Positions 12,701 to 27,700 of a stretch of DNA of 64,000 nucleotides are shown piece after piece; the first letter of the stretch is position 1; the number at the start of each line of letters is the position of its first letter. The notes under the pieces are model-generated. The model made no database searches, had not been told where the DNA came from, and saw only the letters and a program-made list of their open reading frames with translations. The stretch is taken from positions 247,001 to 311,000 of the forward strand of contig BROG01000470.1 of the NCBI GenBank assembly GCA_030159075.1. Reading direction: 5' to 3'. This DNA is from Atrina japonica (Eukaryota > Mollusca > Bivalvia > Pterioida > Pinnidae). Both the position numbers and the translations under genes were made by a program.

Positions 12701-15700
12701 TTTATATTCATCACGAGATATCAATTAATTTATAAATTTAAATTGATTTATCTTAATCAATATTAGCTGCTGATATTACCTGTTCAAGTGCCGAAAATAC
12801 CTGAAGCTGAAGAGATGCCAAAGTTACTTAGAGAAGTGCCGAAATTACTCGATGCCGAAATTACTAGAATTTAGTGAAGGTATTTCCAACTTCCAAGGAG
12901 TAGTTGGTGTCTTTGTTGCAAGATAGGTAGTCTGAAATTCTCCCCAATATGTACCGATTTTAAGCTACAGAAACAGCCTTTTTATAAGCATGTATCAGGT
13001 AAATTCGGCACCGAGTTATTTCCATACTCGTAAGCAAGTTAATTAACTTGTTCAAATGTGGAAGTTGTTTGTACAACTACAAGTGCCGAAATTATTTGGT
13101 GCCGAAATAACTTGAATTCCCATTTACTATCCATTTTTCACCCCGTTGTCAACATCTCTGAGCTCAAAATTATTGCAAAAATATCCACCAAAGGCATTTT
13201 GCACCAGAAATACATTTTGGAACTGTACAACCAATGGTATTACACCTTTTATAAGGCAATATGATCCTACCAATCAACACAGGTTTTGCATCAATTGTAG
13301 AAACAAGTAAAATAAAACCAAAGTTGGACAATTACCGGGAAATCAAAATTTGCCGATGTTGAAAAAAAAAAAAGAAGAAATTTCAAGTTCAAAGTCGGAA
13401 AATGGCCAAGAAAAAATTGCATTTCCTATTTAAATAAAAATAAAAAATCATGTCTGCTGAACTGACACTATCAGAACCTTCCCTGAACTGCTCTATCAAA
13501 ACCTTTCATGATCTATATCAGAACCTTACCTGAACTGCTCTATCAAAACCTTTCATGATCTATCTCTATCAGAACATTCCCTGAACTGCTCTATCAAAAC
13601 CTTTCATGATCTGTCTCTATCAGAACCTTCCCTGAACTGCTCTATCAAAACCTTTCATGATCTATCTCTATCAGAACATTCCCTGAACTGCTCTATCAAA
13701 ACCTTTCATGATCTGTCTCTATCAGAACCTTACCTGAACTGCTCTATCAAAATCTTTCATGATCTGTCTCTATCAGAACCTTCCCTGAACTGCTCTATCA
13801 AAACCTTTCATGATCTATCTCTATCAGAACCTTCCCTGAACTGCTCTATCAAAACATTTCATGATCTGTCTCTATCAGAACCTTCCCTGAACTGCTCTAT
13901 CAAAACCTTTCATGATCTGTCTCTATCAGAACCTTACCTGAACTGCTCTATCAAAACCTTTCATGATCTATCTCTATCAGAACCTTCCCTGAACTGCTCT
14001 ATCAAAATCTTTCATGATCTATCTCTATCAGAACATTGAACTGCTCTATCAAAAATTTCATGATCTATCTCTATCAGAACCTTCCCTGAACTGAAATCAA
14101 AACCTGGTCATGATCTGTCTCTATCAGTACCTTCCCTGAACTGCTCTATCAAATTTCATGATCTATCTCTATCATTAACCTAACTGAAAGCTCTTCAAAA
14201 CCTTTCATGATCTATCTCTATCAGAACCTTACCTGAACTGCTCTATCAAAACCTTTCATGATCTATCTCTATCAGAACCTTACCTGATCTGGCTCTACTT
14301 GAGGTTGAGCTGTCTCTTCCACAACAAATGTTTCATCCTCTTCTCCTGATTCCGAGTCATTGTCAACAATAACATTTGTAGGTTTGCCACTACCCAGTCT
14401 ACAGAATAATAATTAATATACAAGACATTTTCCAATAATTAGTCATCCGCCAATACAATACCAACATGAAATGAATGGTCCTTGCAATTAAAAGTATTAA
14501 AATGAGAATGCAATTTCAAAAGATTTCATTAACTTCTAAAAGCTTTCAAAATTATTTTCATGTTTTATTTTACTGCACAGAAAAAAATAAATTTAACATT
14601 ATATAAACATTTTCTGATATTGAAAGAACGCCTACTGTTTGAAAAACATTTTTTCTTTAAATTTTATACCCCCTCAACCCTTACCTCATAGCTGGTTCAT
14701 TCTCTATAGTTTCCTGTTTTCTCCTTGGAGGAGCAGGTCTGGCACTGCTGGGCCTTGCCAGTGATCTCCTGAAAATCAATATGACTGTATTAGAACTACA
14801 GGATATTGGAAGTAAGTCATATTTGTCAGTATGCCATAAAAGATACAAAATTCTCCCACTGTGGACAGGGGGATGCCATAAAAGATACAAATTTCTCCCA
14901 CTGTGGACAGGGGGATGCCATAAAAGATACAAATTTCTCCCACTATGGACAGGACAATTTACAAAATAATGGAAAAAGATTTCCTTATCTTTATAGGGTG
15001 GGGTAAGGTAACATTTTATTAAAATTCAATCAGAAATGGCTTTGCAATATTTTGAAAATAAATGGTTTGATATAAAATGTATAGTAAAAAATGATAGCGT
15101 TCCATTTCTTTTGTCCCGTGTCTGTATACAACCCAAGCAGAGAAAAATGCTGAGTTGTAGATATTTGGTGATTTGTTTCAAGTTGATGTAATTACGTTTA
15201 ACTCCTTAACCCATGAAAAATAATGGACTCTTCTGTGAATCAATGACTTAGGCCAGTCCAAATGTGTCTGGGATAAATAATACCAAAAACATCAGTTTAT
15301 GTGAAAAATAAAAAGTTGACCTTACTATCTGATGTTCTGTGAAAACTGTGAAATTGATTGTTGTTATTATTCAAGAGCAGATAAATCTGTATTTTGGTTT
15401 ACCAAGCATATTTCCACTTTAATAACTGCAAACAACAATTACACACAGGAACAATGATATTTTGGAGATACAAATTCCCCGACTTACGCAGCTGCCACTT
15501 GCGGAGGTAGATTATCGTCTCCCATTCCAGAGTCTGATGCCTGCATGCTTCTAGGCGGTTCATCCTCTGCAATAATAAAGTCCAGGAGTCAAGAAATGCA
15601 GTGGTTTTGTATATCCTAATATCATTAGAGTTGAGAATATATACATCACATGCCATAAAAAAAATAATAAAAAAATAAAATAAAAGAATGAATATTACAT

Positions 15701-18700
15701 AAGAGTATTCAAAGATTACCAAGCCCACCTCATAGAAACATTTTTACATGGCTGTATTTATACAGTGAGTGACCAAAAGTCGTTTTCACTTCTGGTTTCC
15801 TTGTCAAATGGCTGTATTTATACAGTCAATAGCCAAAAGTATTTTTCACTTTCAACTTTCCCTATACTTTTTATGTTAAATCTTTTTAAAATGATCTTTT
15901 TTTTTTTCAAAAGTAATTACCGTATTCGACCCATTGAATCCCCAGGGCACTACAAAAATCAGGAAAAGGGATGGGCACTTAATGGGACCAATTTATAGTC
16001 AAATTGATGTAAAACAGTTATTTTTTTATAAGGCACAGTTGTAAAGTTGTTGTAGTTATTACTGAGGACACCTATCAACATAATTCTGTTGTTCGTGGGC
16101 TACAGATAAACGGTTACTTACAGTTTTTCAGGTCCACATCTCCTTGTCAACCAGCTAGAAAAAATTCTCATTCATATGTAAAGAAGGGGGAGGGGCACTT
16201 AAAGGGACATGAGCACTTAATTAGTCAAATACGGTAAAGGAAATTGCTTTAGCAAAATACTGCTAATCAAAATTGATCTAGTGAAGTCTAAATAACTGAA
16301 AAGAGAGAAAACCATCTAAAATGTTTCAAATAAATTCTTTCTATGAACATTTATTACAAAATAAATCAAGAAGATAGATAAAATGATTTTTTGGGGTTTT
16401 TTTTGTATCAAACTACCAGTACATATCAGTTAAAAAGAACCTTGGACGAAAAATGAATTTCAATTATTTATAAAACTCATCAATTTAAGAACAATGACGA
16501 AAACCCATTCAAATTCAGTCTAGAGTCTAGAGACATTCCGAATATAATCATCAAGTCGAGCAGATATAAACAACAAACATGGCTGAGCACAGGAGATTTC
16601 ACCAGGCAATAAATGATGAAATTGCAGATATGATCATAAAAGGGACTTGGCAAACACCAAAAAGTCAAAGAAATGTGTACATACCCAATAATACTTTCAT
16701 TATTTAAAGACTTTACTGGTTGTGGAATAAATCATTTATTTCCCTGGCTTGAGGGAACTATGTATCGGTTATTGAATGTATATGTTAAAATAATTATGCA
16801 CCAGTTCCTGGAAAGGATCATGCTTGCAAGGCCCTTCTCCGCGCCAAGAACAAGGGCATAAGTATTAAACATATACATCCAATGACCTTTTTTATTATAT
16901 ACACGTATCTTTATCAACATGATCAATGAAACAATGGTGAAGTAGTACAGAATCCTCAAAACTGGTGGAAGTTGTATATGGTAGGATATTGCACCTTTAC
17001 ATCTAATGCTAATTAAGTGAATGGAAAACGAAAGTACGGTTTACAATACGAAGATTTATTAACCCTAAAAAAAAGTCACATGGACTTTTCTTGGGTAAAT
17101 AAATCTTAATATTTCCCTCACACTAGGAAAGTAAATGTCTAAAAACAAAAGATGTCAGATACTAGCTGATAGATTAAGTATGAAGATTGTTCTCTGTATA
17201 ATGACATAATAGTCTGACTAGCACAGACTCAAAATGAAAATATACATTTAACAAACAACAGAACAAAAATAAAAAAAAAATTGTTTGATGTAATTCGACC
17301 AAACCGCCTAAAAACCATGACCTCAAAGTTCTTTGTGCAATTTTGCACACAATTTTTTCTCATTAAAATATAAAGTTTTGTCAAATTTAAAATTTAAAAA
17401 GAAAATTATAAAAAAATTGCCTAACAACAGACCCACTTTTACCACTGATAATTGAATCACTTCAAACAAATTTTCAACTCATCTTCCCCTGAAAAGCAAT
17501 GGACTATACTTAAAATAAATGATGTAGGTCAGTTCAAAAGTGTATTTAAGGGTGAACGAGTTGATGGCCTTAATACAATTCCCTGAATGTTAAAATATTG
17601 TAAAAAAAAAACCATTTCACTACAATATGACATAAACTATGTGACAAACACAGAGATTACCATATTTCATGTTCGTGCTGCAATATGTAGATTTAACTGT
17701 TAAGCAAAATATCTAACTAGCATCTACCATTCTACCATCACAGGGCTGTAACTAGACACAGACTATGAGAACATTTTAGACAACCTGTCTACAAAAGAGA
17801 CAACTTGACTTACAAAACTGCTTATCCTAGACAAACTTTGAAATAAGGGCCTGGCACTAACAAATTTAAGAAAATTCTTAGTTTGAGAATATCCTTAACT
17901 TAGATTGATCAGCCAATCAGATTTTAACATTAGCTGCAGTTGTGTTGTTTATTTTTTTGTACATATATTTATCAGTTTTATCAAAACTTTCATTCTCAGA
18001 TATCCAACTGGAATGACCCTTTGCTAATTTTTTAACATCTTTCAATAGGAAAATGACAATCAATTCATATTGGATCCATTACATGTAAAACACAAAAATT
18101 GTTAGAAAAGTGTTGTTTTCACAATTTTGGATGGTCAGTATCTGAAAAATTTCATGTCTTGAGTGTGAAAAATAGTACCAATATTTTCAAAAGGAAAGAT
18201 TTTGTATCCCCTAGTTATCTCATCATGAAACTGTGTGTCGAGATACAACCCTGTGAATCTATATAAAATAAATGTGTAAAAAATGAAAGCTGTGAATATG
18301 TTAAAATCTAGCCATTACTGCAGTACAAGTCTCCAGAATTTGTTTATTTTCGTTAATTTCAATTTTATCATAAACTTCAACTTTTAAAACAAAATACTTC
18401 CGAGTAATACTCTAACAAAAGGAAACCCAATTTGCTTTCTTGTTGATTGGTTTTTTACCTATTTGATTTTTTCAGGTTTTATTTTAAATTACCTATCTAT
18501 TAATATTTATTTACAAGACTGTATATCAAAAGGGAACTTTCAAGTTAGCCCGGATTACAGTTCTAATCCTGATTATTTATTACTGATTCTAGAAAAATGT
18601 TCCTCAATGTTATTTCTGGTTTCTATAATATATAGATAGCCCCCATAGCACAATTGGTAAAAGCGTCATCTAAGTGTTTGGAAGGTCCCGAGTTCGATTT

Positions 18701-21700
18701 CCGGTCTGTCCGCACATTTTTCTCTGCCTGATACATTTCAGTAATTTGGCGTTCAACTAAATAATCCACTGTGGTATGTTTTAAGAGTCTCTTGGGTTTC
18801 TTTATACAAAATAAATTTAATGCGCTAAAAAGTAAATATATTTCCATTTACTTTACATACGTTGCAAAGATAAATATGAAAACTGGAAGAACATATGAGG
18901 AACAAAACCGAGAAGGTGCGAATAAATCCAGGATCATAACGGTAATCCGGGCTAACTCGAAAGTTCCCAATTTGAATGGAATAAAGATGGGCATCAGTAG
19001 CAGACTGTGAACTCCAATCTCATAAATCAACTTCAAATCTTATAACTGAATGGCCACAATGACGTTGAGCACTTGAAAAACTACAAAGCATGTTTGACGT
19101 ATGTCTAAAAAAAACTAACAATCTAGTAAATTCAGGTGGATTCACACCTGTAGCTGATAAACTTCTACTTTTAGTTTTAAATAGTACAGGGGTGCTAACA
19201 CATAGATCATGACAACACTCAATCAACTTTGTTTTACAGCATTAGCTGTTTTGCGATATAATAGTCACTGGTATAAACTCAAAACTGCTATACACGTCAA
19301 GTGTTACTTGTCACTAATCATTAAGCATACTTACAATTCATACTATCTCTTCTGATACCCTAATCGACATCCATGAATGGTAATTTATTATTGATAATCA
19401 TTTAATAAGTTGGAAAACTTCAACAACATCAGGGTGCTTAATTGTCTACATTTCAAATTATCATAAATAAAATTCTAGATTCCAAATGCACTTCTGAAAT
19501 ACGTAATAAAATGATAAATGTTGTTGTTAAACCCGTGAAGAAGGAGCGAGCGAGTTTAACATTATTTGACAAGTACATGGATACGAAACTCACGATGATA
19601 ACTTGCCGCTTATATCACCTATGAATAAGAAGTTCATCAACAACAAAATTTAATTGTCTTGAAAATATTTTAGTGCAAAGAACAAAAGAAATGTAGCTTT
19701 TTTTTAAAAAAATAGCTTGTGAAAACGAGAGGTGGGTGGGTAGTTTTACTAAACACCAGCTTCTATTGAAACCCTATGCCAAAATGACTCAAAACTTCTG
19801 TTGACAGTTGATGCACTACTTCTGGGGAGTTCTCTCCCTCAACAAAATATCAATATAAAAATAGCCTGGTACCTGAGGACTTCTGATGTGAAAGTACAAT
19901 GCCTTGGATACCAGGCTATATGATGAATCTTTTTATTCATGCGAGTGCTAGAAGTAGATATTAATTTGTGTAAATGAATAGTAAGCCTAATACAGTTCAC
20001 CCCCATTATAACACCCTCTGTTATACCGCAAAACCCGCATAACACTGCTATTTCTTGAAGAACGGATTTCCTCCCATATAATTCCCTCGTTGTAACGCCA
20101 AAACCCGCATACCGCCATCTGTCGCAGATTCTCCGGTACAAATGGTTACAGGGTACATGTTAAATCCCTCGAACATATCGCCAGACCAGATGAAAAAACA
20201 GGTGTGAGTAAAACTGTTAGCAGATGGTAGCTTGTTTACTTCATACATGTACCTCGACTGCAAAGGGAGATAACTTGAATATCGAGTGTCATAAACTGGT
20301 ATCCGGTTGTATGAACAAAGTGTAAAAGTCAGACAGGGACCAGCTTACGAGTGTCACGCTTCCGTGAGAGTTGGAAAAAAATCAACACGTCGTGTGTATA
20401 CACAGCAATTATCACACGTCAAGAAATAATTATGAGTAGATGAGATATATAAACTTAAAAGCCTTTGTATTACCGACCTGTCAAAGAGTTATTTTAAACA
20501 AAAACAGTGAAAGTTAACATTAGAAATGTTTCCGGGCTAATGTTAGAAACGGATCTAGATTTTCCGGCCGTCAAACATGTATTGATACTGCTTCATATTT
20601 TGTCCAGTTTAATTTTTTGCCATTTTAATTGTCCAAGCTTAAACAATAGACAAAATTTACGAATTTACGATAGTGAGTTGTAAGCAGGATATGATATACA
20701 ACAGTGATTAAAGACAAGTCAAGATGAAAACGACCACTCTTCGAAAATAGTAAACCTCCATATATTGCCAAACCTGTTATACCTCCAAAATTCAGGAAAA
20801 CAAAAGGTGGCGGTATATCGGGGGTGAACTGTATATTGATTCCTTTATCAAAACCATTATTGTAGTTTAATTTTCCTGCTAATATGATTAATATCATGGT
20901 AAAAGTTATAAATAATGCATGAATAGAAAGAACACACACTGAATATCCTTGATGAAAGCCTTAGTTTGAGAGTACTTTATTGTTTGGACACTGCAGAAAA
21001 ACGTTGGAGAAGCAGAATCCTTATGATCCCTATATGACTCTTTCATTTCGCTCAACGTCATCAAAAATAAATAGAAGAGACCAAAGATATGGTATGTAAC
21101 ATTATTTTTCCTGTTTTCTTATCTGTAATTTTAAAATTTCTTATTTAAATTATTCCCAGTAAATATAATGAAAAATGTATAATGTAACGATATCAACTCA
21201 AAATTTCATGAATCATTAAACAAATTCTGGATATTAGCCAGTAACAAAACGTAACCTTCACCATGTTGCTATGGTGATGGTGTGCAGTTCCTATGACTAC
21301 ATGCAGATACAGTTGCTAGGAATGTGTCTCTTTCTATAGTGACCTACCTTCATCACTGGAATGGTGCTTTCCTGAAAGTGGGCCGGAAAAATACATGCGG
21401 AAATTAGCGTAAACAAATTTCTAGAATGTGTTTAGAATGGAAGTGTTCTCTACTTATGATGTTTCCATGGAAACTACTCCAAAATGATATTAATGTGTAC
21501 TTGTGCTGAATAAGGAAAAGAAATCTACAGGCAAAACACATGCATTATTTTTTTTGCTTCTTCATTAATTTATTGCATATAAAATAATGAATTAGAAGGC
21601 GATGAAAGCTATTTCAGTTCAATGTTTTTTTCAGCCAAGGGAAATAACTGGATGTTAACTGTACCATTGTACATTCACACTATGATTTCAGCAAAGTCTG

Positions 21701-24700
21701 CCTTACGACTCTGTGAAACTGATCAATTTACTATTCATGCGGAAAAAGTGTCCCCCACCCTTAAAAAAAAAACAACAAAATAAAAAAATAAAAAACACTA
21801 AAAAGATATTACCTCATCTACCCCTAAAAACAATGGACACTTTTGGAAATCAATATTTTAGACTAGTCCAAATGTCTTTAAGGGTAAATTAATTAAATAA
21901 AACCTTACTTTGTATAATTATTATTTCATTTATTGTCTGAAATAAAACCATTACAGATTTATACAGAAAGTGAGGGGTTAAGGAGTGACTAGTATTTTTA
22001 TTAGGATTCCAGTTAAGCTTTAGTTTCAGACATGCAAAATCAAGAAACATTCCCGTAGTTACATCAAAATAAAGTGGGACTTTATATTAAAGACTTTTAG
22101 ATATTTCTGTTTCTAATTCTCACCAATATTCAAAAGCAGCAGTGTTTCATTTATTCATGAATTTTGTCTAAATTCATGACTAATGAAAGCTTATTCTATG
22201 AATCACAAAATGCTGCCAAATCACAAAATAAAATCGCCATTTCTCCCTACTTTTAAAATAGCTCAAACAAATAACTCTTTACCAATTTTTTTTTAGAAAT
22301 ATTTGAAAAATAATTTAAGCAATAAGAGCAAGGTCAAACCAAACTAATTCAAAAAGAAATAAATTTCACACAAAAATGAAACCAATGTGAAAGCAACTTA
22401 CCTTCCCTCCTTCTTCTGGAGCCTTTGGCCGAAGTTGGTCTTGCTAAACGAGGTGGCGGTTCCTAAAATAGAATAAGAAAAAGAATTTTTATGTGGTAAA
22501 AAGTGATATTGTACGTGTTATATAACTTTAAGAGTGATTAAGCAAATTCAAGCATTTAATTAACAACTCAGTGATATAAAAACAAGACACATTGGGACTA
22601 AAAAGAGATAGTGTGTTCCAGGTACATATAGTTCTTTATGTAACATATAATACAGAATAAGATGATACAGTGGATAGGTCAAATGATTGTTCTCTGGCAA
22701 CAAATTTCATCTAAAGTACATGAAGTATTTGATAGGTCAAAGCTGAAACAGTGAAAGTAGGTCAATGTTGGCAGAGATGAAAATAGGGAACGGACATCAC
22801 AAAAAATACAGTAAAATATTTATGAGCCAAACGGACCACCTACAAAAGTTCGAAACATCAGGACTTCCGACTCATGTATGATAACCGAGAGTCATACATT
22901 TTTAGTTTCAGAGGTTCTATAAGGTACATTTGATTGCTTTGAAACTGTTTATGACATATACCTGTAGGGTCATTAAAATTGATAACTAGTGTTAAAATTA
23001 ACTTTATTTTCATGAAATTAAAGTATTGAGTGTTTATGAGAAGGAGAAAGATTTCCATGAGGTGATTTCTTACACATGTAAATTATGACTTCTAATTATT
23101 TGTAGGCAAATCTGTTGTTTTTACAGAAATGGGCCCAAAAAGGAATCAAGAAATTTGACTCATAAAAGTTTGAAATATAAAATGTTTATAAGTAGCATTT
23201 AATAGCAAAATTATTCGTGACTTTGTCAATAGTTCAAAACGTCAAGAAATTTGACTCATCAAAGTTCTAATGTACATTGTTTATGTCTATTATCGGTGCT
23301 GAAATGATTGTACCTGATAAACAGGGAAATATTTTATTGTACATGAATGTGATTTACACTTGATGATTTTCAAGGTAATGACACTTGATGATTTTCAAGG
23401 TAATGACAGTACACTATGCACACACAAGATCACACTTTTGTTCTAAGCATATTCATTGATATATCTTCTGAAGTAGATTATACAGTGATGAAAGTAGAAA
23501 TATGTTGAAATAGTAGTGCAATTCAGATAAATAACTTAAGATATCTGACTAAGATAGGTTAATGCCAATGATAAATCAAGGGTTTAATAAACCAATATAC
23601 TGTAAAATCATAACATTTTTGTGGAGTTAAAATTTTGTTGTTTCAAAAATAAAACAAATCTATTGGCATTAAATTTTGTTGAAATAAAAAACCATATTTG
23701 TTAAGGAACCTTAGTTCTATTGTTTTTTCAGGGGTGGATAGCACTTCACTCCAAAAGACACTGCAGGTTTGACCTATATCATAGCTGTAAAGTAGAGTCT
23801 ATTGTTCTTCAGGTGATAGCACTTCACTCCAAAAGACACTGCAGGTTTGACCTATATCATAGCTGTAAAGTAGAGTCTATTGTTCTTCAGGTGACAGCTA
23901 GCAATTGTTGGTTTGACCTATATCATTATTGTGAAGTCGAGTCTTTTGTTCTTCAGGGGGTGGATAGCAATTCACTCCAAAAGACACCTGGTTTGGTCTA
24001 TATCATTATTGTGAAGTCGAGTCTATTGTTCTGCAGGGGGTGGATAGCAATTCACTCCAAAAGACACCTGGTTTGGTCTATATCATTGCTGTGGAGTAGA
24101 GTGCATTGCTTTTCAGGAGGTGGATAGTGTTTCATCTCAAAAGACATAGTTGGGTTGACCTGTATCATTCCTGACAAGGGAAGTCTATTGTTTTTCAATG
24201 GAGTGGTATTTTGCTTAGAAGACAGTTGGTCTGGACTATACCATTTCTGTGGAGTAGAGTCCATTTTTACAGTGAGTGGATAAATTAGAGATGACATTTA
24301 TAAAACAAAACAATTATATTACCTCTGATTTCTCTTGTTCTCCATTGACCATTGATGGCTCATTTTCTTTACTTTCCTCATCTCTGTGCTGAATAAAAGA
24401 ATATTACATTGTGATAATGGGCTCACCAAAATCATAATAATAAAAAACAAATACATAAAAAATTCAAATCATTTAAATAATTCATCAATTAATTAATCAT
24501 AGCATATTTATTGCAAGGAGACATTAGTTTTGTAAATATTTTAGACATATTTCATTTAAATACTCTGACAAATCCAGCCTTCATTTGAAAGTGTATTTAT
24601 TACTTAATATGGAGTGAAATAGAAATAAATTTTATCAAATTACCTTATATTATAGAGATTTAAAAACCTGTCCATTACAGGTTGTAGGAAGGTATAATTT

Positions 24701-27700
24701 ACATAACAAGGTTAGAGTGATATGAAACTGCTGTGAACAGATATATATATATTTATAAATTGTCAAATCAAACCTAAACCATTTTAACTCATTATCCCCT
24801 AAAAAACAATGGACTCTGTGTAAATCAATAGCTTAGACAAGTCCAAATGTGTCTTTAGGGGTGAATAAGTTAATACAATGATAACAGGTAATTCTGAATC
24901 TGCAATTACCTGCATCTATCATGATCTAAACTCTTAAACAGTTTTTCAGGCATCACATGATGAGATAAATATTGTATTGCAATAAAGAATTTATCTCATA
25001 TAATTGTAATATGCAAGTGACCTGTAGGTCAAAACTCATCAGAGGACAAGAACCATATATATCTGTTGGAGTCGGAGAACACCATCCAAAGCTACAATGC
25101 CTATTGGCATAACTACAAGGCAAATCACATGAACTTCCTTGACACTAGTTTAATGTGATAAAAAATATCAAAAGTCTAATTTTGCTATGGGGATTCAAAC
25201 TAAGTGTTACAACGGATTAGGTTTGGAAAGATTATTCTAACAATAAGCATGCATTTGTTCTTTTAATCACAAGTCGATATTTTTTGTTATATATGAGATA
25301 AAATATTGCATCAAATCGGCATTTAAAATTTCCGTCGACCACAGTTCATATTGCTCTAAATAATCTGGCTTAACATTACCAATTTTTCTACATTTACATA
25401 TAATAAATTCAACAACATTCAAACATGGAGAAATTAAAAAAAAATGAAAAAACAAAAAAGTACAAAAGTATCAAGAACTCGAAAAAAAGCAAAACTTAAT
25501 TTGAAATTAACCTAAATAATATTAAAAGATCATCAACAAAGGGAGTATTCTGTTTCTGGACATAAAGACAACATGATTTTGTCTTTAGTGTGGCATGAAA
25601 AGTCTCCTGACTTACCTCCCCTTAACATGAGACACTGACCCAATACAGCACAAATTGTTTACTTATTCTTTTATTTTTATATTGCACCAAATTAATGCTG
25701 ATAAAATCTATATTTCATGAATAAGCCAAACCAGCTTTAATCCAAATACATGTATATCTGATAAAGGGACAAAGAAAGGGACACACAGACCAAAATATTA
25801 TAATTACTGATAATATATCATCATACATGTCCATAAATACTTGTTTACAAACAAATCAATTGAGGTTAAAAGCGGGAAAATATACCAGAAATTTGAAATC
25901 TTAGACACTTGTGAAGAACACTTATTTACAACCATGTATTGCAGGTCATAGTTAGTTTTCTCTACAAAAGAATCAATTAAAATATGTAGATGTTGTTACT
26001 TTATAAAGTTTCTGTAATGATTTACGAGAAGTGCTAGTAAGAATTAAGTTAGTACTAACAACATGAACATCAACACACAACTTCCAAGTTATTCCTGAGT
26101 GGTTCCCCTTGTTTATAAAACTTGAAGCACACAAAAGTTATAACCTTGTCACTAGCCCTGGGTACAAAAGTAGTACAAAATGACCTCCAGTCATAATGAC
26201 ACTTGAAGTCGCTGTGTCCCTAAACTTTAATAAGTTGGATAAGTATAACTGAACAAAAGACATAAGATTCCTTCCATTTCCAGACCAGATAAAATACAGT
26301 ACACGGGAGTATCTGAAGTGTTAAGGGTTAGTCAAATATTGTTGTCAAAGTTATATGGCTGTGCCCAAGGCTCTTTGTTTAGGACAACTAAATGTACAGT
26401 AAAACTTGCATTAAAGGTCACCTCTATATAGAGGGCATCTGCCTATAAAGGCCAACCTAACCTTTGTTTACAATTTTACTATTTTGTTTAAGGCAACTTA
26501 ATGTACAGTAAAACTTGCATTTAAGACTACCTCTTTGTAAAGGTCATTTCTTTATAATGGCTACTTTTGCTTGTTCCCTTGAGTGGCCTTTATAGTCAAG
26601 TTTGACTGTACCTCAAACACCTAGGGGGAGGTAACTCAGAAATTGTGTATCATGTAACAACACGTCACAACAGAACTATCGAATTTGAACAGTATCCATT
26701 CTGATAAATCGAAACATCTTTCAACACCTTCAGAGTCTTCTTCTTGGAGGAACTAATTTTGGACTTTCCGACAAGTTCCCCATCATTGAGGTCTTCAGAT
26801 TTATCCACCTTCTCGGCACTCCGTGGTGAATGTAATTTTTTTTCTAACGATTTCCGCCTTAACATTTTTCCAATTTTTGGACTTTGTAAAGATCTTTTCA
26901 CTTTTGGGGTAGTTTTTTCTGGACTAATTCCTTCAAACTTCTCTTCAGATCTTTTACGAATATGTAGTCTCTTTGGAGGACTTTTGTTCGATTTGATGGG
27001 AATTTTTGACGGCCTTCTGGATATCAAATGAGGATGTTCTGGTGATAAATTAGACTCCTCTTCATTAGGACGATTGGCCATTCTACTTTTGGTCCCTGAT
27101 TTGCGTTTCGTTTCTCGCACTTTACCAAACATTTGACCTGTTTCGGTCTCTTTCCCACAGACTTCCTGGTCTTTTTTCTCTGATCTCTCTTCATGTGATA
27201 CAATACTAATTTTCCTACTTGGCCTGGTCTTAGCAGCTCCAGGTCTTTTAGCACGCAGTCTTCTACTACTTTCCGGAGTTTTGCCATGAGAGTCTGACCA
27301 ATCTGCCTCATTTCCAATTTTACTGGAGCTGTAATTGTCATAATTTTCATCCACTTTCGAACCATTCGCTACTTGTGTAAAAAGGTTATCAAGAAGGTCT
27401 ATGTCTGTGTCACTTCCTGATTCATCAGAAAGACATAGATAATCTTGTAGTTCACCCAATGGAGCCTCACGAATGTTGACCTGTGTGATTGGATCCAAGT
27501 GCATGTTATATATCATTAGAGTGAAAAAAGTGCAATATTATTTGGTGTATACGTTATGTCCCAGTTGGAATGGCCAACAACTTAGATTGAAAGCACATAT
27601 ATTCTTGAATGGGGCAAGAAGGGTGGGGGTGTCAGTGAGGGAGGACTATGAAAAAATGCATGTCAGAACTAGAAAGTCAGTATCAACAGTAATGAAATAT

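Larger units (their letters stand above)
15567..21347 (-). other. IFT54 intron 9 (5.8 kb), no coding seen
   Basis: Between the 24-bp microexon and the 15488-15566 exon. It holds an 88-bp repeat copy (17475), a CCAAT-family copy (17844), a foldback element with a tRNA-like core (18532) and a TA-flanked element (19991). Confidence 0.6.

Noticed and set aside
18641..18714. Functional tRNA gene
   Set aside because: A and B boxes are present but the acceptor stem does not pair and no clear anticodon stem forms.
19442..19624. 60-residue plus-strand frame
   Set aside because: Chance-length frame within an intron; no homology recognised.
26744..27365. Overlapping frames on both strands within the intron-6 open segment
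   Set aside because: Shorter than and shadowed by the 283-residue minus-strand frame, with no splice support.
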